From positions 147,484 through 189,811 of the forward strand of contig NZ_LMCQ01000004.1 in NCBI RefSeq assembly GCF_001424835.1: a stretch of DNA of 42,328 nucleotides, given 5' to 3'. A program made the position numbers and the translations under genes. Under the pieces are notes generated by a model. The model ran no database searches and was not told the origin of the DNA. It was given only the letters and a program-made list of their open reading frames with translations. Source of the DNA: Variovorax sp. Root318D1. Lineage in GTDB: Bacteria; Pseudomonadota; Gammaproteobacteria; Burkholderiales; Burkholderiaceae_C. Shown piece after piece: positions 25,201 through 32,021 of this stretch (its first letter is position 1; every line of letters begins with the position of its first letter).

Positions 25201-25479
25201 ATGACCTTGCAACAAGTCAAACTTTGGGGGCCGTTCGCCAGTGCGTCTTGCCTAACCATCCTGGCTTCCGAGACTCTTTGGAGCACCAATTCATATTACG
25301 TGTACCTGTCTTTGCTGGGAAGCGTGAGTGTCTTTCTCGCGGCCCGACTTCTCTTTCAGACTGGCACGAAGGTCTGGCCTATGGCAGGAGTAGCCACGGG
25401 CTTGCTGGTCGGCCAATGGTGGTTTGTGGAAAGTCTCATCCTTCGAGCATTCTTTCGCTTCTCGGGATTCGCCCCATAG
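25201..25479 (+). CDS. Small membrane protein of unknown function
   Basis: A 92-residue protein from the ATG at 25201; the frame opens further upstream but overlaps the previous gene and repeat. It is very hydrophobic, with three likely helices (WGPFASASCLTILASETLW, YVYLSLLGSVSVFLAARLLF, VWPMAGVATGLLVGQWWFVE). No family recognised. A repeat copy with a strong hairpin follows 28 bases after its stop. Confidence 0.6.
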   Translation: MTLQQVKLWGPFASASCLTILASETLWSTNSYYVYLSLLGSVSVFLAARLLFQTGTKVWPMAGVATGLLVGQWWFVESLILRAFFRFSGFAP

Positions 25480-25506
25480 GTCAGCAGTTCGAGCTGCGAG
25501 CTGACT

Positions 25507-25548
25507 GGCTACAGTCGGCCACAACCAGACTTTGGTTGTGCTGGTCAG
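25507..25548 (+). repeat. Dispersed ACAGTCGGCC repeat, copy 6, with hairpin
   Basis: GGCTACAGTCGGCCA is followed by arms CACAACCA (25520-25527) and TGGTTGTG (25533-25540) around a five-base loop. The hairpin may end transcription of the upstream gene, though no T run follows. Confidence 0.7.
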
Positions 25549-25566
25549 TACAACAGAATTTGCGCG

Positions 25567-26088
25567 ATGTCAGATGCAGACAAGTCCACTGTCGGAAACG
25601 TGAATGTCATACCTTTAAAAGGCATTCGAGGAGCATTCAAAGTGCCTCATCGATGCCATTGGGCTGCACTAGCACTTGTGCTCGTGACATACCAACTGCC
25701 GTGCGCCTCGATGAGCACCTACGAAAGCGCCGGAGCGCAGTTCGATTTTGAGCGGCATGCTGTTGCTCTGGATGCGGAGTCTCGAACCCGCGTCGCCGCG
25801 ACGGTCGACTTGGCGCGTACCTGGTGCGGCTTTATGGTGGCGATTGTCAGCGGGCATGCGGACCCCTCGGAGGCTACATCGCCTGGTGGTTTGATGGAGC
25901 TATCTGTGACTCGAGCTGCTTATGTAAGCCAGCTCCTTGAATCGTTCGGTATGCCAAGGAAGCGCATCTACCAAGAAGGAAAAGGAGCGGCCCAGCCCTC
26001 CTTCCAATGGTCCGGACGCGTGGAGGTTGACCTCAAGGCAGAAGGGCGCGGCAAGGAAGGATGCAGTGGATTCCGGGTCGAAGATTGA
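25567..26088 (+). CDS. OmpA-like domain protein
   Basis: A 173-residue protein. After a 30-residue lead there is a hydrophobic stretch WAALALVLVTYQLPC, which may be a membrane anchor or lipoprotein signal; the start could lie slightly downstream. Residues 55-155 follow the OmpA/MotB peptidoglycan-binding pattern: FDFERHAVALDAESRTRVAA, the strand VAIVSGHADPSE, the helix LSVTRAAYVSQLLESFGM, then RIYQEGKGAAQPSF. The region matching the diaminopimelate-binding Asp and Arg (GHAD, LSVTRA) is present. It would bind peptidoglycan in the periplasm. Role in this array unknown. Confidence 0.75.
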   Translation: MSDADKSTVGNVNVIPLKGIRGAFKVPHRCHWAALALVLVTYQLPCASMSTYESAGAQFDFERHAVALDAESRTRVAATVDLARTWCGFMVAIVSGHADPSEATSPGGLMELSVTRAAYVSQLLESFGMPRKRIYQEGKGAAQPSFQWSGRVEVDLKAEGRGKEGCSGFRVED

Positions 26089-26120
26089 GCTGCCTCCTTT
26101 CGAGGCGGACAGACGAGGGT

Positions 26121-26148
26121 CTGCAGTCGGCAGGACCGGGTCATTCAC
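26121..26148 (+). repeat. Dispersed ACAGTCGGCC repeat, degenerate copy 7
   Basis: CTGCAGTCGGCAGGACCGGG then TCATTCAC. The CTNCAGTCGGC lead is kept. Confidence 0.45.
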
Positions 26149-26183
26149 CTGAGCAGCTGGCCATTCTTTGCAGGATCGTCTAG

Positions 26184-26492
26184 ATGATGCGTGAGCCCCA
26201 CCCCCATCCGGAGATTTACTGCGACTTCAACGCGAGGATGACCGATCGTGGGTATTCGCTGGAACGAATGGGTTCAATCCGGGACTTGAGCAAGTTAGGC
26301 CTCAAGCTGGAAGAAGCCGTCGGCAAACGCTTCACCTTCGTCGCGGACGATGCGGACGAAAGCGGCGTTCCTGATGACATCATGTCCAACGGTGTAGTGA
26401 TCAAGGACGAGCGATACGGGTTTCTTGCCCTTCTTGATACTCCAGACGACTTCTATTGGCGTTCGCAACTGACTCGCTGTGATGAAGCGTAG
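26184..26492 (+). CDS. Small hypothetical protein
   Basis: A 102-residue acidic soluble protein with no signal peptide or membrane segment; two adjacent ATGs could serve as start. Visible features are YCDFNARMTDRGYSLERMGS, a helix LSKLGLKLEEAVGKRF, and the strand pair NGVVIKDERYGFLALLDTP. No family is recognised. A weak AGGA lies upstream. It resembles the small soluble proteins typical of accessory arrays. Confidence 0.62.
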   Translation: MMREPHPHPEIYCDFNARMTDRGYSLERMGSIRDLSKLGLKLEEAVGKRFTFVADDADESGVPDDIMSNGVVIKDERYGFLALLDTPDDFYWRSQLTRCDEA

Positions 26493-26509
26493 TTAGATCC
26501 AAATCTATT

Positions 26510-26605
26510 GAATGACCGCTATCGCGGATCGCGGATGTCTCCCTCGGGCCCCCGTTGCGCTGACCGGTCGTGAGGCTACAGTCGGCCAAAAGCGGCCGGT
26601 CGGCC
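26510..26605 (+). repeat. Composite repeat element, ~96 bp, with ACAGTCGGCC copy 8
   Basis: Three modules in order: GAATGACCGCTATCGCGG (26510-26527), a GATGTC...TCGGGCCC segment (26532-26554) and GGCTACAGTCGGCCAAAAGC onward (26574-26605). Arms ACCGG (26562-26566) and CCGGT (26596-26600) enclose the last module. The same order and length recur at 39622 and 40585. Confidence 0.75.
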
Positions 26606-26763
26606 ACTCCGCAGAATTCGCGGCTTAGCAGCCGTTCGAGGCCGCGCACAACGATTCCGTTCGGAGTCGAGGTGGCTTGACCTGAAGCGCGCGCACACAA
26701 ACCGGCGGCTATGGTCAATCGGGCACAGATGGGCGTTGGGCACATGACAGAGAATCGACCGTC

Positions 26764-28053
26764 ATGAGCGATGGTTTCCTTGCAACACTGTCCTGGCCTT
26801 CGGCGCTTGCCTTCGTGTTCGCGCTGCTGATCGTCGTGCAGGGCCTCGTCATCTGGTCGATCCGCCGCCATCGCGACCCGCGGCTCGTCATCGACTGCGA
26901 AGCGCCGATCACCGAGCTGCTGCCCTCGCTCTCGGGCCTGACGCAGGGCACCATCTACGAAGGCAACGTCGTCGAGCTGCTTGAGAACGGCGCCTTCTTC
27001 GATGCCATGTTCGAGGAGATCCGTGCGGCCGCCTGCTCGGTGCACTTCGAGACCTTTCTGTGGAAGGACGGCGTGCTCGGCACGCACCTGGTCGATGCGC
27101 TCGTCGAACGCCGCCGCGCCGGCGTGCCGGTGCGCGTGCTGGTCGACGCCGACGGCGGCAAGAAGATGGGCGAGGCCGCGTCGCGCCGACTGCGGGAGGC
27201 CGGCTGCCGGCTCGAGATGCATCACCCGCGCCACGTGCGCAACATCGGTGTCTTCAACGACCGCGACCACCGCAAACTGGTGGTGGTCGACGGCAAAGTC
27301 GCCCTGGTCGGCGGCCATTGCATCGTCGACGGCTGGCTCGGTGAAGGGCGGGAATGCGACAACGTGCGCGACCTCGGCGTGCGCCTGCGGGGGCCGATCG
27401 TGCATGCGGTGCAGGCCGCCTTCAGCGAGAACTGGGTGGAAGACACTGGCGAGCTATTTGTCGGCGACGCGGTGTTCCCGCCGCTCAACCGCATGGGCGA
27501 CGTGGCCGTGCACGTCGCGAGCATCAAGCCGGAAGGTTCGCCGCCGGCGGTGAAGATCTTGCACCACTTGGTAGTGTGCATCGCACGCCAGCGCATCCGC
27601 ATCCAGAACCCATACTTTCTGCCCGACAGCGAGGCGATTGATGCGCTGTGCAAGGCGGCGAAGCGCGGCGTCGACGTGCGCGTGATGGTGCCGTCGGCCG
27701 AAGCTTCCGACATGCCCATGGTGCAGCACGCCGCGCACCGTAACTTCCACCTGCTGCTCGCCGGCGGCGTGCGCATCTTCGAGTACCAGAAGTGCCTGCT
27801 GCACCAGAAGGTGATGACGGTGGACGGCGCGTGGTGCGCCATCGGTTCGAGCAATTTCGACGACCGCTCTTTCGAAACCAACGACGAAATCACGCTCGGC
27901 CTGCGCGACGACGCGCTGGCCGCGCAACTGGACGCCATCTTCGAGCGCGACACGCGCGACTGCATCGAGCTGCAGGCCGACGCGTGGGCGCACCGCGGCC
28001 TGTGGCATCGCTGCAAGGACAACGTGTTCTACGCGTTCAACGAGCTGCTATGA
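26764..28053 (+). CDS. Phospholipase D-type phosphatidyltransferase (cardiolipin synthase-like)
   Basis: A 429-residue protein with one N-terminal membrane helix (LAFVFALLIVVQGLVIW, about 14-32) and two PLD domains. The HKD motifs are H169-x-K171-x4-D176 (RDHRKLVVVDGK) and H347-x-K349-x4-D354 (LHQKVMTVDG), the second followed by GSSNFDDRSFETNDE. Two-HKD proteins with this C-terminal signature are cardiolipin synthases of the ClsA/ClsB kind or related phosphatidyltransferases. It has one membrane helix, whereas ClsA has two and ClsB none. It should act at the inner membrane. A repeat copy lies about 40 bases after its stop. Confidence 0.88.
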   Translation: MSDGFLATLSWPSALAFVFALLIVVQGLVIWSIRRHRDPRLVIDCEAPITELLPSLSGLTQGTIYEGNVVELLENGAFFDAMFEEIRAAACSVHFETFLWKDGVLGTHLVDALVERRRAGVPVRVLVDADGGKKMGEAASRRLREAGCRLEMHHPRHVRNIGVFNDRDHRKLVVVDGKVALVGGHCIVDGWLGEGRECDNVRDLGVRLRGPIVHAVQAAFSENWVEDTGELFVGDAVFPPLNRMGDVAVHVASIKPEGSPPAVKILHHLVVCIARQRIRIQNPYFLPDSEAIDALCKAAKRGVDVRVMVPSAEASDMPMVQHAAHRNFHLLLAGGVRIFEYQKCLLHQKVMTVDGAWCAIGSSNFDDRSFETNDEITLGLRDDALAAQLDAIFERDTRDCIELQADAWAHRGLWHRCKDNVFYAFNELL

Positions 28054-28424
28054 CAGGAAGCCGCGCGATCACAGATTTCCGGGCCGACAGGCGGTTGACG
28101 GCCAGAACCGGACCTTCAGGACCATCCGCCGGTTTGTCCATCATCGCCATCGCAATCGAGGACCTGACCAATCCCCGTGCTCTGGCGAAGTCAAAGTACG
28201 CGCGTTGACCGAATGTTTCGCCGAGCACCTCTGTCTACCGAAGCTCCCGAGCGCGGTTCCGCGCCCTCTGTCTGCTGCAAAGACTTTTCGAGCAGGGCAA
28301 ATGCGGATTAATTCTCGACGCTGCAACTTTCGTGTACTTACGGCGACAGTACTGGGGCTTACATAATCCCCCGCAAAAGCCGGCCCTCATTCCGAGCGGC
28401 CAGCCTCGTCAGGGAGTGAGTTCC
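28054..28424. other. Intergenic stretch before the vgrG island
   Basis: No gene is supported. It contains one degenerate repeat copy (28096-28120) and, close to the leader ORF, the probable vgrG promoter region. I cannot place -35/-10 elements with confidence. Confidence 0.4.
28096..28120 (+). repeat. Dispersed ACAGTCGGCC repeat, copy 14
   Basis: TGACGGCCAGAACCGGACCT then TCAGG. Closest to the copy at 41448, it follows the phospholipase D-type gene. Confidence 0.45.
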
Positions 28425-28481
28425 ATGTCCATCCTCACCGGAATGCGCGCATATCCGCGCGCGCATCAATTGCTGCAATGA
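28425..28481 (+). CDS. Possible 18-codon leader ORF translationally coupled to vgrG
   Basis: ATG preceded by AGGGAG at a suitable distance encodes MSILTGMRAYPRAHQLLQ. Its TGA overlaps the vgrG ATG as ATGA (28478-28481). The vgrG ATG has no ribosome-binding site of its own, so ribosomes finishing the leader would re-initiate there. An alternative is that the leader was once an N-terminal extension, lost by a one-base change. Confidence 0.4.
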   Translation: MSILTGMRAYPRAHQLLQ

Positions 28482-30850
28482 AACGGCGCGTCACGATCCA
28501 GACTCCGCTGGGCGACGCGCTGAAGTTCCACCGCCTGGTGGGGCGCGAAGCGCTCAGCCAGGCCTATGCGTTCGACATCGACCTGCTGGGCAACACGAAC
28601 GCCCTCGATCCAAAGGCGCTGCTCGGCAAGGCCGCCACTGTCACGGTGCAGACCGAAGCCGGCGTCCGGTACCTCTGCGGCCTGGTCACCCGTTTCGGGC
28701 TGGCGCAGGAAGATGCCCGGCAGTCCTTCTACAAGATGCGCCTGCGCCCCTGGCTGTGGCTCGCCACGCGGCGCAGCGACTTCCGCATCTTCCAGGACCA
28801 GACCGTTCCCGAGATCCTGGAGGCGGTCCTTGGCCGCTACGGCCATCCGCTCGAGCTGAAGCTCAGCCGCAGCTACCGATCCTGGAACTACTGCGTCCAG
28901 TACGGCGAAGACGACTTTGGTTTTATTTCGCGCCTGTGCGAGCACGAGGGCATCTATTTCTTCTTCCGGCACGAGGCCGAGCAGCACGTGCTGGTCTTTG
29001 CGGACGAGGTCGCAATCTCCCACGGCCCCTTGCCCGGCGGCGAAGCCGTGCGCTACCACCCGCATGAGAAGGCCGGCATGACCGGCGGGCTCGAGCCGAG
29101 TGAGCGCATCACCGAGTGGGAGCAGGCTGAAGAGATCCGTTCCGGCCACCACTACCGTGACCACTTCGATTTCGAGCACCCCCGGGCCGACCTCTCCAGC
29201 GTGCGGCAGATGCCGGCTGGCCATGACCATGACGCCTACCAGAGGTACGAATGGCCTGGCGACTACCTCCGGCACGAGGACGGCGAGGTCTATGCGCGCA
29301 TCCGCAATGAAGAGCAGTTGAGCGAGCGCAGCCGCGCCAGGGGGCGTTCCAATCTGCGGGAGCTGGCACCGGGCTACACGATGCAGCTGGCCCACCATCC
29401 GCGGCTCGACCAGAACCAGCAATACCTGCTGCTCAGCGTGAGCTACCACCTGCGGGAGAACGTCGAAGCCAGCGAAGGTGTCGGGCCCACCGAAGGTTCG
29501 GTGCAGCACTTCGCCTTCGAGGTCCAGCCCACCAGCCTGGCGTGGCGTCCCGCCCGCACCACGCCCAAACCGCGCACGCACGGTCCGCAGACGGCCGTCG
29601 TCGTGGGACCGTCCGGTGAAGAGATCTGGACCGACCAGTACGGCCGCGTCAAGGTGCAGTTCCACTGGGACCGCCTGGGCCAGCACGACGAGCACTCCAG
29701 CTGCTGGGTACGTGTGTCCACGGCATGGGCCGGAGCCACGTTCGGCGGCGCGGCCTTGCCCCGCATCGGACAGGAGGTCATCGTCGATTTCCTCAACGGC
29801 GACCCCGATCACCCGATCGTCACCGGACGCGTGCACAACGCCGACCAGATGCCTGCGTGGCAGTTGCCCGACCAGAAGCATCTCTCGGGAATTCGCAGCC
29901 GGGAGCTGGGCGGTGGGCGCAGCAACCACCTGGTCCTCGATGACTCGGACGGGAAGATCCAGGCGCAGCTCAAGAGCGATCACCAGAGCTCCAGCCTAAG
30001 CCTGGGCCATATCGCACGCATCGAGGACACCGCCGGCCGCAAGGATCTGCGCGGCCAGGGCTTCGAGCTGCGCACCGACGGTCATGGAACCCTCCGTGCT
30101 GCCAAGGGCTTGCTGGTGACCACCGAGGCACGCCCCAACGCCCAGGCCTACGTTACCGACATACCCGAGACTATCGCTCGACTCACGCAGGGACGCGACC
30201 TGCACGAGGGCCTGAGCCAAGCCGCCCGGGATGCCCATGCGCACGAGACAGGTGATCAGGATGAGGTGGCCAAGGTGCTGAAGGCACAGAACGACGCGAT
30301 CAAAGGCGACGGCGGGAACAGGGAGCACGGAATCTTCCCCGAATTCCAGGATCCGCACCTCACGCTGGCCAGTCCGGCTGGCATTCAAAGCACGGCACAG
30401 GGTTCGAGCCACATTGTGAGCGGCGAGCACACCGCCACCACCAGTGGCGGCCACACCAGCGTGAGCGCTGGGAAGAGTCTCCTCGTTTCTGCGAAGGACG
30501 CCGTACGACTGTTCGCCTCCAAGGCCGGCATCCGCATGACCGCCGCGAAGGATGACATCGACATCAGAGCCTTGAAGGCCAGCATCGACGTTCTCGCCAA
30601 GCTCAACATCAAGCTGGAAGCCAGCCGCATCACGATCTCGGCCCAGGAAGAGGTGCTGATCAACGGCGGCTCCAGCTACACCCGGTGGAATGCGGATGGC
30701 ATCGAGCACGGAACCAACGGCGTTTGGCGTGAGCACGCCGCTTCGCACAGCCTTCTCGGACCGAAGAGCCTGCCACCGTCCAAGGGCTACGAGGCCAAGT
30801 GCGAATTGCAGGACAGCGGCGCAGCGGGTGGCGCGTCGGCCTCCCGTTGA
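28478..30850 (+). CDS. vgrG: Type VI secretion tip protein VgrG (TssI)
   Basis: A 790-residue spike protein. Residues 1-330 are the gp27-like base (TPLGDALKFHRLVGREALSQ; GEDDFGFISRLCEHEGIYFF). Then comes the gp5-like OB region with WTDQYGRVKVQFHWDRLGQ, CWVRVSTAWAGATFGGAALP and RIGQEVIVDFLNGDPDHPIV. DUF2345 and the beta-helix repeats (SSHIVSGEHTATTSGGHTSV; ITISAQEEVLINGGSSYTRW) form the C-terminal spike. The tail is short, with no fused effector, so cargo is loaded through the adaptor. Its TGA overlaps the DUF4123 start as TGATG. The whole cargo set is co-directional, implying one operon. No PAAR gene is seen. Confidence 0.97.
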   Translation: MKRRVTIQTPLGDALKFHRLVGREALSQAYAFDIDLLGNTNALDPKALLGKAATVTVQTEAGVRYLCGLVTRFGLAQEDARQSFYKMRLRPWLWLATRRSDFRIFQDQTVPEILEAVLGRYGHPLELKLSRSYRSWNYCVQYGEDDFGFISRLCEHEGIYFFFRHEAEQHVLVFADEVAISHGPLPGGEAVRYHPHEKAGMTGGLEPSERITEWEQAEEIRSGHHYRDHFDFEHPRADLSSVRQMPAGHDHDAYQRYEWPGDYLRHEDGEVYARIRNEEQLSERSRARGRSNLRELAPGYTMQLAHHPRLDQNQQYLLLSVSYHLRENVEASEGVGPTEGSVQHFAFEVQPTSLAWRPARTTPKPRTHGPQTAVVVGPSGEEIWTDQYGRVKVQFHWDRLGQHDEHSSCWVRVSTAWAGATFGGAALPRIGQEVIVDFLNGDPDHPIVTGRVHNADQMPAWQLPDQKHLSGIRSRELGGGRSNHLVLDDSDGKIQAQLKSDHQSSSLSLGHIARIEDTAGRKDLRGQGFELRTDGHGTLRAAKGLLVTTEARPNAQAYVTDIPETIARLTQGRDLHEGLSQAARDAHAHETGDQDEVAKVLKAQNDAIKGDGGNREHGIFPEFQDPHLTLASPAGIQSTAQGSSHIVSGEHTATTSGGHTSVSAGKSLLVSAKDAVRLFASKAGIRMTAAKDDIDIRALKASIDVLAKLNIKLEASRITISAQEEVLINGGSSYTRWNADGIEHGTNGVWREHAASHSLLGPKSLPPSKGYEAKCELQDSGAAGGASASR

Positions 30851-32016
30851 TGGATAGCCTGTTGCCCGTGCGCCCGGATGCCTCGCTTCTGCTGCGCCGT
30901 CTGCAAAAAGGCTTTGCCAGGGCGCGGATGCAGGCGTCGCATGCGCACGCATCGGTCGCCGGTCCCATGTCGGCCTTTCTGGTGCTGGAACGCTGGCGAG
31001 ACAACCCGCTCGCCGAGCATCTGCAGGAGCACCATCCGTGGTTGGCCGCCGAACGAGTCGACGTGCCCGACGAGATTTACCTCGGACGCCCCGAAGCTGC
31101 GCCCACCCTCGTGCCACTGCCCGAAGACTGGGCGGTCGATGCGCCTGGTGCCAGCACCCAGGCCTTCCTTCACACGATGGCGCTCGCGCTTGCTGCGGCA
31201 CGGCTGCAGAGCGAGCGCCGCCTGGTAGATCAGATGTTGTGCGCCGTCGTCTTCAGTCCGGCAACGCCTGCGAGCATCGCAATGCACTGGACCCACCTCG
31301 GCTTTCAGACTTCGCCTGTTGACGGAAAAGACAAGCTGTTGCGCTATCAGGATGCACGCGTCATGCAGCGCGTGTGGCCGCTGCTCGACGACGAGCAGCG
31401 TTTGCAATGGCTCGGGCCTGTGACGGAATGGTGGGCGCTGAGCCAACCCTGGGGGCCCTGGTCATACGCCGAAGCATTCGCTACGGGTGGAGAAATACCT
31501 GCCAGCAGTGGCGAAGATGCGTCCGAATGGTTCGTTGCCACCCGGCCAGTGTTGTCCCGGGCTGCGGCTCGGGAACCACAGCGCGAAACCATACGCCACC
31601 TTCTGCGTCTGGATCAATGGCACGCGGCACATGGCGCAACGACGGGCACGCGGCTGTGGCTGAGCATGGCTTCGCGACGAATTCCCGTCCAACGGCAACC
31701 TGATGGAGAGACGATGACGCGCCTCCTTCGCTTTGGGGCAGAACTGGGATTGATCCAGGAATCGGATCTGTTCGAATTCGTCGACGCCTCATGGCAGGCA
31801 CATCACTACGATGAGCGACTCATCGTTCGTGATTGGTCGGCGCCCCGAGATGCGGCCATGCTGCGGCAGGCGCTTGCCCTGATGCATCCGACACCCGCTG
31901 GCTCAAATCAGCCAGTCAGCAGCCGTGTTGTGTCACCTGGCTTTGCCAGTGCGCTGTATGAAGCCGAACAAGCCCTCTCGAACTCAACCCACCCGAAATT
32001 TCCGCGAAGAAACTGA
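30850..32016 (+). CDS. DUF4123 T6SS effector adaptor (Tap/TEC)
   Basis: A 388-residue protein. DUF4123 proteins bind a VgrG tip and load a specific downstream effector. The family core is visible at THLGFQTSPVDGKDKLLRYQ, ARVMQRVWPLLDDEQRLQWL and GPVTEWWAL (about 140-200); the remaining C-terminal 190 residues are less conserved and may contact the cargo. The ATG overlaps the vgrG stop (TGATG at 30848-30852), so translation is coupled. It stops five bases before the effector start. An earlier frame opening inside vgrG is rejected. Confidence 0.9.
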   Translation: MDSLLPVRPDASLLLRRLQKGFARARMQASHAHASVAGPMSAFLVLERWRDNPLAEHLQEHHPWLAAERVDVPDEIYLGRPEAAPTLVPLPEDWAVDAPGASTQAFLHTMALALAAARLQSERRLVDQMLCAVVFSPATPASIAMHWTHLGFQTSPVDGKDKLLRYQDARVMQRVWPLLDDEQRLQWLGPVTEWWALSQPWGPWSYAEAFATGGEIPASSGEDASEWFVATRPVLSRAAAREPQRETIRHLLRLDQWHAAHGATTGTRLWLSMASRRIPVQRQPDGETMTRLLRFGAELGLIQESDLFEFVDASWQAHHYDERLIVRDWSAPRDAAMLRQALALMHPTPAGSNQPVSSRVVSPGFASALYEAEQALSNSTHPKFPRRN

Positions 32017-32021
32017 AGCCC

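Noticed and set aside
22288..26605. Repeat series as a CRISPR array
   Set aside because: Copies are hundreds of bases apart with genes between, are not identical, and no cas gene is present.
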